A DNA stretch of 60,528 bases from Pseudomonadota bacterium (GCA_018262285.1 JAGTRX010000002.1:1-60528); one strand, 5' to 3'. Shown: positions 1 through 10,573, counted from the first letter of the stretch. Numbers and translations are program-made. Notes: generated by a model from the sequence alone, not told the origin.

Positions 1-1083
1 GACCTCGGCGCCAAAACCTTCGGCGCGGGTTTTGCAGTACATGTCGTTGAGGTCGCTATAGTCGGTGGCGCGATAGCCGTAGCGCACGCCATCGAAGCGC
101 GAGAGATTGGAACTGGCCTCGGCCGGTGCGATAACGTAATAGGCGGGTACAGAAAGCCGCGAATTGGGCAGCGACACCTCGACAAAATTAGCGCCAAGCA
201 TACGGTATTCGGCAATTGCAGCTTGCACGACTTGCGTCACCATGGGGTCGCAAGCGGCTTTTTCGTTGTCCCCGAAAAATTCTTTGGGCAGGCCGATACG
301 CAGGCCGGCCAAGGGTTGATCGCCGGATTTTGGGGTCAGTTCGCGGGTGTAATCTTCGCAGGGGCGCTCCAGACTGGTGGAGTCGCGTGGGTCAAACCCG
401 GCCATTGCGTTGAGCAGGATGGCGCAGTCTTCGGCGCAATGTCCCATCGGTCCGCCCTGATCGAGCGAGGAGGCGAAGGCAATCATGCCGTAGCGCGAGA
501 CGACGCCATAGGTGGGCTTCAGGCCGGTCAGGTTACACAGCGCCGCAGGTTGCCGGATGGAACCGCCGGTATCGGTGCCAGTAGCGGCGGCCGCCAGTCG
601 TGCCGCCACTGCGGCCGCTGAACCACCCGAGGAGCCGCCAGGAACCCGGCTCAAATCCCAGGGGTTTTTCACCGCGCCGAAAAACGAAGTTTCGTTTGAC
701 GAGCCCATGGCGAACTCGTCCATGTTGGTTTTGCCGATATTGACGGCACCAGCGGCGTCGAGGCGTTCGATCACGGTGGCGTCGTAGGGCGCGATAAAAT
801 TGGCCAACATTTTGGAACCGCAGGTGGTGCGCCAGCCCTTGCTGCAAAAAATGTCCTTTTGCGCCAGTGGAATGCCGGTCAGGGGCGCGGCTTCGCCACG
901 GGCGATACGGGTATCGGCGGCGCGCGCTTGCGCCAGGCTCTTGTCTGGATCGACGGTAATGAAGGCGTTGATTTGCGGATTAAGTTTGGCAATGCGGTCA
1001 AGATACCACTGCGTCAACTCAACGCTGGAAACCGATTTTGCAGCCAGCGCGGCGGCGAATTCTTTCAAACTGGATTTGATCAT
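1..1083 (-). CDS. gatA: Asp-tRNA(Asn)/Glu-tRNA(Gln) amidotransferase subunit A, N-terminal part
   Basis: Amidase-signature subunit of the GatCAB transamidosome, which releases ammonia from glutamine to amidate mischarged Glu-tRNA(Gln) or Asp-tRNA(Asn). Translation of the complement gives 361 residues running off the window edge; the full protein is usually about 485. The Ser-cisSer-Lys triad is visible as K76 (in PLAQKDIF), S151 (PGGSSGGS) and S175 (TDTGGSIRQ), with the same spacing as characterised GatA. The ATG at 1083 was chosen because the reading starts with the family N-terminus; no strong ribosome site precedes it. gatC lies 53 bases upstream on the same strand, so they are probably co-transcribed. 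Confidence 0.96.
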   Translation of the reverse strand, partial: MIKSSLKEFAAALAAKSVSSVELTQWYLDRIAKLNPQINAFITVDPDKSLAQARAADTRIARGEAAPLTGIPLAQKDIFCSKGWRTTCGSKMLANFIAPYDATVIERLDAAGAVNIGKTNMDEFAMGSSNETSFFGAVKNPWDLSRVPGGSSGGSAAAVAARLAAAATGTDTGGSIRQPAALCNLTGLKPTYGVVSRYGMIAFASSLDQGGPMGHCAEDCAILLNAMAGFDPRDSTSLERPCEDYTRELTPKSGDQPLAGLRIGLPKEFFGDNEKAACDPMVTQVVQAAIAEYRMLGANFVEVSLPNSRLSVPAYYVIAPAEASSNLSRFDGVRYGYRATDYSDLNDMYCKTRAEGFGAEV

Positions 1084-1136
1084 TTTTGCGGTTGGACGCC
1101 AAACGCTTGCATACACTTGGCGTCACACACTCCTTG

Positions 1137-1424
1137 TTATTCAATCACCTTGGGTACCAGATAAAGGCCATTTTCAACTTCCGGCGCGATATTCTGGAAA
1201 AGATCGCGCTGATCGCTTTCGCTCACCGCATCCTGGCGCAGGCGCTGGCAGACATCCTGTGCATGCGCCATAGGCTCGACGCCTTTGGTGTCGACCGCCT
1301 GCATTTCTTCGATCAGGCTGAAAATGCCATCCAGGTGGCTACGAGTGGCTGTGGCTTCCTCGTCACTCACTGCGATGCGTGAAAGGAGGGCAATCCGGTG
1401 AATCTGTGCTTGTGTCAGTGACAT
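1137..1424 (-). CDS. gatC: Asp-tRNA(Asn)/Glu-tRNA(Gln) amidotransferase subunit C
   Basis: Small clamp subunit that holds GatA and GatB together. 95 residues, the normal length for the family, beginning MSLTQAQIHRIALLSRIAVSD and containing the typical HLDGIFSLIEEMQAVDTKGVEP stretch (shown in parts: HLDGIFSLIEEMQ, then VDTKGVEPMAHA). The frame stays open 33 codons further upstream, but the ATG at 1424 fits the known N-terminus. First gene of a leftward gatC-gatA unit, diverging from mreB with about 100 bases between them. Confidence 0.93.
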   Translation of the reverse strand: MSLTQAQIHRIALLSRIAVSDEEATATRSHLDGIFSLIEEMQAVDTKGVEPMAHAQDVCQRLRQDAVSESDQRDLFQNIAPEVENGLYLVPKVIE

Positions 1425-2568
<1,144 letters not shown>

Positions 2569-2598
2569 TTCGCAGTGGTGCTCTGGCGGTAACAAGTC

Positions 2599-3558
2599 AT
2601 GCCCGGTATCGATCATGCACCACCGCCGTTCTTCAAGCGTGGGCCGGCGCCACTGGCGCTGCTGAGCTTTTACGTTGCCGCCTCGGTGGCGCTTTTTGTC
2701 GTTGATCTCAAATACCATTCCGTCGATTTTCTCCGTCAGGGCGTGGCGTCCGTGGTCGATCCACTGCAGCGTCTGGCGCAAACACCGGGGGCGGCCATCG
2801 AGCAGTTCGGCGATTATTTTCAGGGCACTTATCGGCTACAGCAGGAAAATGCCCGCCTGAAACGTTCCCAACTCGATACGGCGCCCAATCTTGGCCGGTT
2901 GGCGCATCTGGAAGCGGAAAATGCTCGCTTGCGTCGTCTGTTGGACATGAAAACGCGCGAAAAAGCCAATGGCAAGGTGGCACAAATCCTTTATACGACC
3001 CGCGATCCCTTTTCGCGGCGCATTGTCATCGACAAAGGCCTGCAGGCTTCGGTTGAGGCCGGGCAGCCGGTGATTGATGAGGCCGGTGTGGTCGGGCAGG
3101 TGACGCGCACCTCCCTGCTGCATTCCGAAGTGACGCTGATTACCGACAAAAATCAGGTGGTGCCGGTGCAGGTGGTACGTACCGGTATGCGTTCAGTGGT
3201 GTACGGTCTGGGCGATGGACGGCTGGAGTTGCGTTATCTTCCGGCCAATGCCGATATCAAGGAAGGCGACGTTCTGGTCACTTCCGGCCTGGACGCAATT
3301 TTTCTGCCGGGTTTTCCGGTGGCGCGCGTCGGCAAGGTTGAGCGCGACAGCGCCTATTCGTTCGCCCGTATTTTTTGTGATCCTGTTTCCGGGGTTGAAA
3401 ATTTTGGTGAGGTCTTTGTCCTCAATGTGCCTACCCGGCCGGCACCATTGCCTGCCGAATTGACCAAAAGCACCCAGCCGGCAGAAGCCAAAGGGAACGA
3501 GGCAGAAAAAACCGAAACGCGTCCCAAGAAAAAGAACAAACCTGCCAGGAAACCTTGA
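2599..3558 (+). CDS. mreC: Rod shape-determining protein MreC
   Basis: Bitopic periplasmic scaffold of the elongasome that activates PBP2. 319 residues: short cytoplasmic start, a membrane helix near residues 18-37, a leucine/asparagine-rich coiled coil near 75-115 (YRLQQENARLKR, HLEAENARLRRLLD), then the two beta domains with the family motif DKGLQASVEAGQPVID. A lysine/proline-rich tail of about 40 residues follows the core and is variable in the family. mreD follows after 3 bases, so translation is probably coupled. Confidence 0.95.
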   Translation: MPGIDHAPPPFFKRGPAPLALLSFYVAASVALFVVDLKYHSVDFLRQGVASVVDPLQRLAQTPGAAIEQFGDYFQGTYRLQQENARLKRSQLDTAPNLGRLAHLEAENARLRRLLDMKTREKANGKVAQILYTTRDPFSRRIVIDKGLQASVEAGQPVIDEAGVVGQVTRTSLLHSEVTLITDKNQVVPVQVVRTGMRSVVYGLGDGRLELRYLPANADIKEGDVLVTSGLDAIFLPGFPVARVGKVERDSAYSFARIFCDPVSGVENFGEVFVLNVPTRPAPLPAELTKSTQPAEAKGNEAEKTETRPKKKNKPARKP

Positions 3559-3561
3559 TTC

Positions 3562-4083
3562 ATGCAACCTACATTCACTTCCTCGCGCATTCTGCAACCG
3601 GTAAGGCCGTGGTTCATCTACGTCAGCCTGTTCGTCGCCTTGATGCTCAATTTTTTGTCTACATCACACTGGGCCATGGTGCCGGATTGGATTGCGCTGG
3701 TGCTTTGTTTCTGGAGCGTGCGCGAATTCCGGCGCATCGGCATGGGCTGGGCCTTCATGCTGGGCATCATCATGGACGTCGCCAATAGTGCCGCCCTGGG
3801 TCAGCATGCCCTGGCTTACGTGGTTCTGGCCTATCTGGCATCGACTCTGTCGCGGCGCATTCTTTGGTTTCCGCTCGTGGAACAGGCGTTGCACATCTTT
3901 CCCCTGCTGTTGCTGGTTCAGTTCATTCAAGTTCTCATCCGGCTAATGGCCGGATCGACTTCGCCCGGACTCGAATACTTTGTCGGACCCATGATTGCCA
4001 CGCTCCTCTGGGTGCCGGCGACTTACCTGCTTTTGCTGCCGCAATACCGGCCAGCCGAACAGGATCCGAACCGGCCGATCTGA
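3562..4083 (+). CDS. mreD: Rod shape-determining protein MreD
   Basis: Polytopic inner-membrane member of the elongasome. 173 residues, mostly hydrophobic, with about five membrane segments; the GMGWAFMLGIIMDVANSAALGQHAL region matches the conserved MreD loop (glycine-rich GWAFMLGIIMD followed by LGQHALAYV). It starts 3 bases after mreC, and mrdA starts 12 bases after its stop. The identification rests on topology, length and position between mreC and mrdA. Confidence 0.93.
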   Translation: MQPTFTSSRILQPVRPWFIYVSLFVALMLNFLSTSHWAMVPDWIALVLCFWSVREFRRIGMGWAFMLGIIMDVANSAALGQHALAYVVLAYLASTLSRRILWFPLVEQALHIFPLLLLVQFIQVLIRLMAGSTSPGLEYFVGPMIATLLWVPATYLLLLPQYRPAEQDPNRPI

Positions 4084-4095
4084 TCCGGATAAGAC

Positions 4096-6033
4096 ATGGG
4101 TGATTTTCACAATCCGGAAAACGATATCGAGCGCTTTCGCTCCCGCGTTATTTTTTGCGCCATTGCCGTTTTTTTGTCCTTTGCGGTTCTGCTGATTCGT
4201 TTTGTCTGGCTGCAGGTTGTTCAGCACGAGTATTACCGTACCCGCGCCGAAGAAAACCGGATCTCGATGGTGCCGATTGTTCCCAACCGTGGCCTCATCG
4301 TTGACAGCAACGGCGTCGTCATGGCGCGCAATTATTCCGCCTTTACTCTGGAAATCACGCCGTCGCGGGTGGAAAGCCTGGAAGAAACCATCAATGCCCT
4401 GGCTGCACTGGTGGATATTCAGGCCAAGGATCGCAAGCGCTTCAAGCGTCTGCTGGACGAGGCCAAAAACTTTGAATCCATCCCCATCCGGACGAGGCTG
4501 ACGGATGAAGAGGTGGCGCGTTTTGCAGCGCAACGCTACCGTTTTCCGGGTGTCGAGGTCAAAGCACGATTGTTTCGCCAGTATCCGCTCGAGCATCTGG
4601 CCTCTCATGCCCTGGGCTATATTGGACGCATTACGGATCGTGACAATGAATGGATCGAAGAAGAAAACAAGGAAGCCAATTACCGTGGCACCGATCACAT
4701 TGGCAAGACCGGGCTCGAGCAGCATTACGAATTTGAACTGCATGGTCTGACGGGCTACGAGGAGGTTGAAATCGATTCCGGCGGGCGTGCCGTGCGCAGC
4801 CTCAAGCGCACGCCGCCGACTTCCGGCAATAACCTTACCCTGACCCTCGACACCAAGTTGCAGGAAATAGCCGAAAAGGCCTTTGGTAACCGTCGTGGCG
4901 CTCTGGTGGCCATTGAACCATCGACCGGCGGCGTGTTGGCGCTGGTTTCGATGCCGACTTTTGACCCCAATCAGTTCGTCGATGGCATCACGCCTGACAA
5001 CTGGAAGGAACTGAATGAGTCGATTGACAAACCCATGGTCAACCGGGCGCTCAACGGCGCTTATCCGGTGGGTTCGACTTTCAAACCCTTCATGGCGTTG
5101 GCAGCGCTGGAAACCGGCAAGCGCCGTCCCAACCAGTCCATTTCCGACCCCGGCTTTTTCAATTTCGGCGGCCATCACTTCCGCGATGACAAAAAGGGCG
5201 GCCATGGCATGGTGGATATGCACAAGTCAATCGTCGTTTCCTGCGATACCTATTACTATGTGCTGGCCAACGACATGGGGATCGACCTCATTTCCAGCTT
5301 TATGGGCTCACTCGGTTTTGGCCAGAAAACCGGCATCGACATCGGTATCAAGGGCATGGGCGAATCCGAAGGTGTCTTGCCATCGCAGGCCTGGAAGAAA
5401 AAACGTTTCAAGAAACCCGAGCAGCAGAAATGGTACGCCGGCGAAACTATCTCGATCGGCATTGGCCAAGGCTACAACGCATACACCATGATCCAGCTGG
5501 CGCAGGCAACGGCGACAGTGGCAAACGGTGGCGTCATGTTCCGCCCTCATCTGGTGCGCTACATTACGGATGCCAAGACGGGCGAGAAACGCTACGTCGA
5601 GCGGCAGCCGCTAAAAGATCTGAACTGGAAGCCGGAGCATGTCGAATTCATCAAGAACGCCATGCAGGGTGTAAATACGGCCGGTACTGGCACGCGCGCC
5701 TTTGCCGGTGCCACCTATACCTCCGGAGGCAAAACGGGAACGGCACAGGTTTTTTCGCTCAAGGGCGGCACCTACTCCGCCGGTAGGCTCAAGGAACGCC
5801 TGCGCGATCACGCCCTTTTCATTGCCTTTGCGCCCGTCGATAAGCCCAAAATCGCCTTGGCCGTACTGGTTGAAAACGGCGGTTTCGGTGCCCAGTCCGC
5901 AGCGCCGATTGCCCGCATGGTGCTCGATTACTATCTGGCCGGCAAGAAACCGGAAGGCCCGGCGGCCGAAGACGCTGAGGCCGAGGCGGAAGATGACAAA
6001 GATGAGGCGGTTGAAGAGGAAAAGAAGCCATGA
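4096..6033 (+). CDS. mrdA: Peptidoglycan transpeptidase PBP2
   Basis: Elongation-specific class B penicillin-binding protein that cross-links peptidoglycan made by RodA. 645 residues: one N-terminal membrane helix (about 20-40), a pedestal/dimerisation domain, then the transpeptidase domain. Catalytic motifs are S327-TFK330, S382-C-D384 (the SxD form normal for PBP2) and K546-TGTAQ. The extreme C-terminus is a strongly acidic tail (EDAEAEAEDDKDEAVEEE), longer than in Escherichia coli PBP2. Its TGA overlaps the rodA ATG (ATGA), implying coupled translation and a matched PBP2:RodA ratio. Confidence 0.97.
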   Translation: MGDFHNPENDIERFRSRVIFCAIAVFLSFAVLLIRFVWLQVVQHEYYRTRAEENRISMVPIVPNRGLIVDSNGVVMARNYSAFTLEITPSRVESLEETINALAALVDIQAKDRKRFKRLLDEAKNFESIPIRTRLTDEEVARFAAQRYRFPGVEVKARLFRQYPLEHLASHALGYIGRITDRDNEWIEEENKEANYRGTDHIGKTGLEQHYEFELHGLTGYEEVEIDSGGRAVRSLKRTPPTSGNNLTLTLDTKLQEIAEKAFGNRRGALVAIEPSTGGVLALVSMPTFDPNQFVDGITPDNWKELNESIDKPMVNRALNGAYPVGSTFKPFMALAALETGKRRPNQSISDPGFFNFGGHHFRDDKKGGHGMVDMHKSIVVSCDTYYYVLANDMGIDLISSFMGSLGFGQKTGIDIGIKGMGESEGVLPSQAWKKKRFKKPEQQKWYAGETISIGIGQGYNAYTMIQLAQATATVANGGVMFRPHLVRYITDAKTGEKRYVERQPLKDLNWKPEHVEFIKNAMQGVNTAGTGTRAFAGATYTSGGKTGTAQVFSLKGGTYSAGRLKERLRDHALFIAFAPVDKPKIALAVLVENGGFGAQSAAPIARMVLDYYLAGKKPEGPAAEDAEAEAEDDKDEAVEEEKKP

Positions 6034-7039
6034 ACAATTTCCTCAATTCCCTGCGTTATTACGCGCGGCAGTCCATCGTTCACATTGATTTCCCGCTGCT
6101 GATGATAGCTTTTGCCATCCTGGCCATCGGCGTGATGACCGTCCATTCGGCAACCTTTGATGGCGTTGATCGTTCTTGGTCGCAGGCCACCCATGCTGGC
6201 CTGGCGTTTATTCTGATGTGGTTCATCGCGCGCATGCCGCCGCAAAAATTGATGAGCATCGCTGTCCCGCTTTATGTGCTGGGGATCATCCTGTTGATTG
6301 CATGTTGGCCTGGTATTTCCAGCACTATGAAGCAGTCTTGAAGCTCAGGCATTACGCGCTGGCGGCACTGCTGTTGATGGTGCCGTTTGCCCTGATTGCC
6401 AAGCAGCCGGATCTGGGTACGGCCATTCTGGTCGGTGCGGCCGGGTTTTACGTCATCTTTCTGGCTGGTCTGCCCTGGAAATTCATCATTGGCCTCATGG
6501 CCGCTGGTGGTGCTGCAGCCCCATTCCTGTGGAATCTGCTGCATGACTATCAACGCAAACGCATTCTGACCCTGCTCGACCCGACCACCGATCCGCTGGG
6601 TGCCGGCTACCACATCATCCAGGCCACCATTGCCATCGGCTCGGGCGGAATTTTTGGCAAGGGTTATCTCAAGGGCACTCAAACCCATCTCGAATTCATT
6701 CCCGAAAAGCACACTGATTTTATTTTTGCCGTCTTTTCGGAGGAATGGGGGCTGATCGGCAATTCTATTCTGTTGGTGCTTTATTTCATGCTCATTGCGC
6801 GCAGCCTGATGATAGCCGCTGCCGCGCCAACCCTGTTTACCCGCCTGCTGGCGGGAGCCGTCAGTCTGGTTTTCTTTACCTACGCCTTTGTTAACATGGG
6901 TATGGTCAGCGGCATTCTGCCTGTAGTCGGTGTGCCTTTGCCCTTTGTCAGCTACGGTGGCACGGCTTTGGTTACCCTGTTCATTTGCATCGGGATACTC
7001 ATGTCCATCCATACCCATCGCATGTTGGTGAAGAAATGA
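6030..7039 (+). pseudogene. rodA: rodA, SEDS peptidoglycan glycosyltransferase, internal deletion with frameshift
   Basis: RodA polymerises lipid II during elongation and pairs with PBP2. The reading from 6030 matches RodA for 91 codons (three helices, through YVLGIILLIA) and then runs into a stop at 6339. RodA resumes in another frame from about 6302 (MLAWYFQHYE, then PDLGTAILVGAAGF, the LLHDYQRKRILTLLDP loop, GKGYLKGTQ, EFIPEKHTDFIFAVFSEE, PLPFVSYGG) to the stop at 7039. By comparison with Escherichia coli RodA about 34 residues are missing at the joint, including the GAQRWLDLG and QPSE signature; the lost DNA is about 100 or 103 bases. This is either a real null allele or an assembly error. 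It overlaps mrdA and rlpA by 4 bases. Confidence 0.88.
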
Positions 7040-8013
7040 AGCGTGCCTTAATCAGCCTGACCGTTATGACTGCCGTGTTGGCGGGCTGCGGCAGCGTGCC
7101 GATTACAGGTTCCTCTGAAGGTGCGTTGCCAGAGGAGGTGACGGCTAGACCCGGGTCGCGTCCGACTGCCAGGCCGGTACAGAAGAAAGGCGGCGGTTAC
7201 TACAAGGACGATGGCCCGGCCGATGATATCCCCGATAATCTGGAAGATATTCCGGATGCCCAGCCCAGGCTGGAACCCTTGCACAAGCCGGCGACGCGTC
7301 CGTATGTCGTCCTCGGGCGGCAATACATACCCAACACCACACTTAAACCCTACAAGGCACGCGGTATTGCCAGTTGGTATGGCAAAAAATTCCATGGCCA
7401 GAAGACTTCGATTGGCGAACCCTACAACATGTTTGCCATGACCGCTGCGCACACCACCCTGGCACTGCCTTCCTATGTGCGGGTGACCAACCCGCGCAGC
7501 GGCAAATCGGTGGTGGTGCGCATCACCGACCGCGGCCCCTTCCACGCGGGCAGAATCATTGATCTTTCCTATACGGCCGCTCACAAGCTTGGCATCATCA
7601 ATAGCGGCAGCAGCGAAGTCGAAGTCGAAGCCATTATTCCATCAGGCAGCCCTACTGTGCTGATTGCGGAAGCACCATCAGCCAAGCCGACTGTTAAGCC
7701 GCCGACAGCCGCTGAGGAGCGCGACGATATTGCCGAGTTGATGAAACGTCTGGAGCGCCAGGAAAATCAAGCCACTCCACAAAAAGGCCTCTTTTTGCAA
7801 CTCGGCGCTTTTTCCAATGCCGATAACGCCGAGAATCTGAAAAATCATCTGGCCAGCGAATTGGACTGGCTGGTCGAACCCATGTTGATACAGGCCAGTG
7901 GTGGCATTCACCGTCTGCAGGTGGGGCCATACGCCAGCCGTGAAGAAGCGCTCAAGGTCGCCGAGCGCATCTGGCAGGCGTTGGGCACCAAGCCGACTCT
8001 GGTTAACCGCTGA
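7036..8013 (+). CDS. rlpA: Septal ring lytic transglycosylase RlpA, lipoprotein
   Basis: Outer-membrane lipoprotein that in several species cleaves glycan strands lacking stem peptides. 325 residues: lipobox LAGC (Cys near residue 19), a double-psi beta-barrel domain near 110-210 with the conserved GIASWYGKKFHGQKTSIGE and ITDRGPFHAGRIIDLS stretches, and a C-terminal SPOR domain (about 255-325, GLFLQLGAFSNADNAENL) that binds denuded septal glycan. The ATG at 7036 overlaps the rodA stop (ATGA); upstream in-frame ATGs lie inside rodA and would destroy the signal peptide. Confidence 0.95.
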   Translation: MKRALISLTVMTAVLAGCGSVPITGSSEGALPEEVTARPGSRPTARPVQKKGGGYYKDDGPADDIPDNLEDIPDAQPRLEPLHKPATRPYVVLGRQYIPNTTLKPYKARGIASWYGKKFHGQKTSIGEPYNMFAMTAAHTTLALPSYVRVTNPRSGKSVVVRITDRGPFHAGRIIDLSYTAAHKLGIINSGSSEVEVEAIIPSGSPTVLIAEAPSAKPTVKPPTAAEERDDIAELMKRLERQENQATPQKGLFLQLGAFSNADNAENLKNHLASELDWLVEPMLIQASGGIHRLQVGPYASREEALKVAERIWQALGTKPTLVNR

Positions 8014-8023
8014 CCGTCTGATC

Positions 8024-8572
8024 GTGCCGACTGTCTTCACGCATCCAGCTTTACCGCTGGCGCTTTCCCTGGGTCTGGGGCGTTACTGGATTTCCGGACG
8101 CTTGCTGGCGCTGGGGATTTTTGTCTCGATTCTTCCCGATCTTGATGTCCTCGCCTTTCGGTTCGGCATTTCCTACGGTGCGGAATTCGGACATCGTGGC
8201 TTTAGCCATTCCCTGTTTTTTGCGCTGGGAGCGGCATTGCTCGGTGCCTGTTTTTATCGCCTGCTCCATTGCGGTTTTCTGCGCGCTTTTATCTTCCTTG
8301 CGCTGGTGACGGCTTCGCATGCCGTACTCGATGCCTTTACCAATGGCGGTCTTGGCGTCGCCCTGTTTTGGCCCTGGTCGGCGGAGCGGTTCTTTGCGCC
8401 CATCAAAGAGATCGAGGTTTCGCCCCTCGCTTTTTCCCGTTTTCTGGCGCCGCGCGGATGGGCGGTGTTGAAGTCGGAATTCATGTGGGTCTGGTTGCCG
8501 CTGATGAGTACGGCAATCGTTGCAGCCATTGCCTGCTATCTTTGGGTTCGTCGCAAACCCCCGGTGACTTAG
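8024..8572 (+). CDS. YdjM-type membrane-bound metal-dependent hydrolase
   Basis: 182-residue polytopic membrane protein of the YdjM/YfhO-neighbour metal-dependent hydrolase family; substrate unknown. The conserved motifs are a PDLD acidic pair near residue 38 and the GHRGFSHS histidine box about 15 residues later, both placed at membrane-helix ends. The GTG at 8024 was chosen because it gives the family N-terminus (M)PTVFTHPALPLAL; there is no in-frame ATG between the rlpA stop and this point. Its 3' end overlaps the convergent regulator gene by 4 bases. Confidence 0.78.
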   Translation: MPTVFTHPALPLALSLGLGRYWISGRLLALGIFVSILPDLDVLAFRFGISYGAEFGHRGFSHSLFFALGAALLGACFYRLLHCGFLRAFIFLALVTASHAVLDAFTNGGLGVALFWPWSAERFFAPIKEIEVSPLAFSRFLAPRGWAVLKSEFMWVWLPLMSTAIVAAIACYLWVRRKPPVT

Positions 8573-9459
8573 AGCGCGACGGATGCGACTGCCACATTCC
8601 CCTTGCCGGGGAATTCCAGGCCGGAGAAACTGGTCCTGCGTGCCAGAGCAATGCCGCGACCATTGGGGTCGAAGGCGCGCTCAGGGTCGAATTCCAGAAA
8701 GCGCCACCAGTCGAAACCATCGCCCTGATCGGTGATGGTATAGCGGATTTGTGTTTTTTCCTTTTCGATGCGGACAAAGGCAAAGCGATCACGGTTGGCG
8801 GGAAGGGTCAGGCGGCGGTCGATTTCGGCTTCCCAGCCGCCATCAAGCTTGAGCCGTGCCTTTTCCTGGTAAGTGATGCCGAGATTGCCGTGTTCGACGG
8901 CATTGACCATCAGATCAGCCAAGCCGGAAGCCGTCAGGTGCGGTTTTGGTGTGAATCCGGCCAGAATTGGTACCAGATGATTGATGTCGTGCAGATCGCG
9001 GAAACGATATTCAGCCCAGAGCAGTAATTGTTGCGCGGCTTCCTGGTGCTTGATGAGATGGCGGACAGAGCGCTGGTTGCGGTGATCCTCGATGGCGCCG
9101 CGCACAATGGAAATGAGCGCTTCCGGCCGGAAAGGTTTGAACAGGTAGTAGTAGGCTCCTGCCTGCATGCCCTCGCTGACTTTTTCCGGCGAAGTGGCCG
9201 AAGTCTGCATGATGACCTGAACGCCGCCAAAACGCGGGTTGGCGCGCAAGCGATGCAGGAAACCGAGGCCGTCCAAGCCGGGCATTGCGCTGTCGATAAT
9301 CACCAATGAATAGTGGTCGTTGGTCGATTCGAGTTTTTTCCAGGCAGCGCTACTGTCGGTCTGCAAATCGAGAATGAGTGGTTCGTTGGCCAGTAAACGG
9401 GCGATAAGGTTCAGATTGCTCTGTTCCCTATCGATGATGAGCACCCGATCACGGTTCAT
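8569..9459 (-). CDS. Receiver domain fused to RsbW-like ATPase domain
   Basis: Signalling protein of 296 residues. Residues 1-120 form a CheY-like receiver (phospho-acceptor D56 in VIIDSAMPG, K near 108 in LFKPF). After a helical linker, residues 150-296 carry a GHKL ATPase fold of the anti-sigma-factor type: N box NAVEHG, G1 box DQGDGFD, G2-like GRGIALARR. There is no DNA-binding, PP2C or histidine phosphotransfer domain. The ATG at 9459 has AGGAC 6 bases upstream; a further in-frame ATG at 9489 lacks a ribosome site. The partner is not in the window. Output by protein sequestration is an inference from the family. Confidence 0.82.
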   Translation of the reverse strand: MNRDRVLIIDREQSNLNLIARLLANEPLILDLQTDSSAAWKKLESTNDHYSLVIIDSAMPGLDGLGFLHRLRANPRFGGVQVIMQTSATSPEKVSEGMQAGAYYYLFKPFRPEALISIVRGAIEDHRNQRSVRHLIKHQEAAQQLLLWAEYRFRDLHDINHLVPILAGFTPKPHLTASGLADLMVNAVEHGNLGITYQEKARLKLDGGWEAEIDRRLTLPANRDRFAFVRIEKEKTQIRYTITDQGDGFDWWRFLEFDPERAFDPNGRGIALARRTSFSGLEFPGKGNVAVASVAL

Positions 9460-9548
9460 TGCTACGTCCTGCGATAACAGTCGGTTCATATTAACATGGC
9501 GTAAGCAACGCGATGCAAGGCTCTGACAAAATGCGGGATAATTCCGGC

Positions 9549-10556
9549 ATGTCTCGATTGCCAAAACTGATCTGCCCTGCCGGAAGCCTGCCTGCCCTGA
9601 AAGCGGCAGTCGACGAAGGCGCGGATGCGGTCTACCTTGGTTTCCGGGATGACACCAACGCCCGCAATTTCCCCGGTCTCAATTTGGGGCAACAGTCGAT
9701 TAGCGAGGGCATTGTCTATGCCCACCGGGCGGGGCGCGAGGTTTTGCTGGCGATCAATACCTTTGCGCAACCGGGGCGGGTTGACGAATGGCGGCGGGCG
9801 GTCGATGCTGCTGCCGGGTTGGGGGCGGACGCCGTTATCCTGGCCGACATCGGGCTGCTGGCCTACGCCTGCAAGCGATACCCTGAGTTGCGCCTGCACC
9901 TTTCCGTGCAGGGATCGGCGACCAGTTATGAGGCCATCAATTTCGCCCAGCGCGAGTTTGGTGTCCGGCGCGCCGTATTGCCGCGCGTGTTGACCTTGGC
10001 GCAGGTCGAGCAGGTGATCAATAACACCACGGTCGAAATCGAAATCTTCGGATTCGGTAGCCTGTGCGTGATGAACGAGGGGCGTTGCTGGCTTTCTTCC
10101 TACGCCACAGGTGAGTCGCCCAATACGGTGGGCGCCTGTTCGCCGGCACGATTCGTAAAATGGGAGAAAGGGCAGGGGATGATGGAAACCCGGCTTAACG
10201 GCATTCTCATCGACCGCTTTCGTGACGACGAACCAGCCGGCTATCCGACGTTGTGCAAAGGTCGCTTCGAGGTCAATGGCAGCACCTACTATGCGCTGGA
10301 AGAGCCGACCAGTTTGAACGTGTTGCCCATGTTGCCGGACATCGCCCGCATCGGCGTGACTGCGATCAAGGTCGAAGGCCGCCAGCGCAGCCCGGCCTAT
10401 GTGCGGCAGGTGACGCGGGTGTTGCGCGCGGCGCTCGACACGCTGCAGCGCGAAGGCGAACGTTATCAGGTGGCGCCGCATTGGCAGAGTGAATTGGCCA
10501 AGGTTTCAGAAGGCAGTCAGGTGACCTTGGGCGCCTATAACCGGCCATGGCGATAG
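9549..10556 (+). CDS. ubiU: Oxygen-independent ubiquinone hydroxylation protein UbiU (U32 family)
   Basis: With UbiV, inserts hydroxyl groups into the ubiquinone ring without O2, using prephenate as oxygen donor in Escherichia coli. 335 residues of the U32 fold. The four iron-sulfur ligands are present: FGSLC and EGRCWLSSY, then NTVGACSPARF and YPTLCKGRF. Other family signatures are LICPAGSLPALKAAVDEGADA, VKVEGRQRSPAYV-like IKVEGRQRSPAYV and the C-terminal LGAYNRPW. Of three in-frame ATGs (9513, 9531, 9549), 9549 gives the compact N-terminus of characterised UbiU. ubiV follows after 17 bases. Confidence 0.95.
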   Translation: MSRLPKLICPAGSLPALKAAVDEGADAVYLGFRDDTNARNFPGLNLGQQSISEGIVYAHRAGREVLLAINTFAQPGRVDEWRRAVDAAAGLGADAVILADIGLLAYACKRYPELRLHLSVQGSATSYEAINFAQREFGVRRAVLPRVLTLAQVEQVINNTTVEIEIFGFGSLCVMNEGRCWLSSYATGESPNTVGACSPARFVKWEKGQGMMETRLNGILIDRFRDDEPAGYPTLCKGRFEVNGSTYYALEEPTSLNVLPMLPDIARIGVTAIKVEGRQRSPAYVRQVTRVLRAALDTLQREGERYQVAPHWQSELAKVSEGSQVTLGAYNRPWR

Positions 10557-10573
10557 ATGGGGAGGGGTGAAGA

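Noticed and set aside
3943-5223. Long minus-strand open frame (426 codons) opposite mreD and mrdA
   Set aside because: mrdA on the plus strand has all catalytic motifs; the minus frame has no recognisable domain and is a codon-bias shadow.
6290-6345. Programmed frameshift in rodA
   Set aside because: No slippery heptamer, and a shift could not restore the about 34 missing residues.
9486-10481. Minus-strand open frame (331 codons) opposite ubiU
   Set aside because: ubiU is clear on the plus strand with all four Fe-S cysteines.
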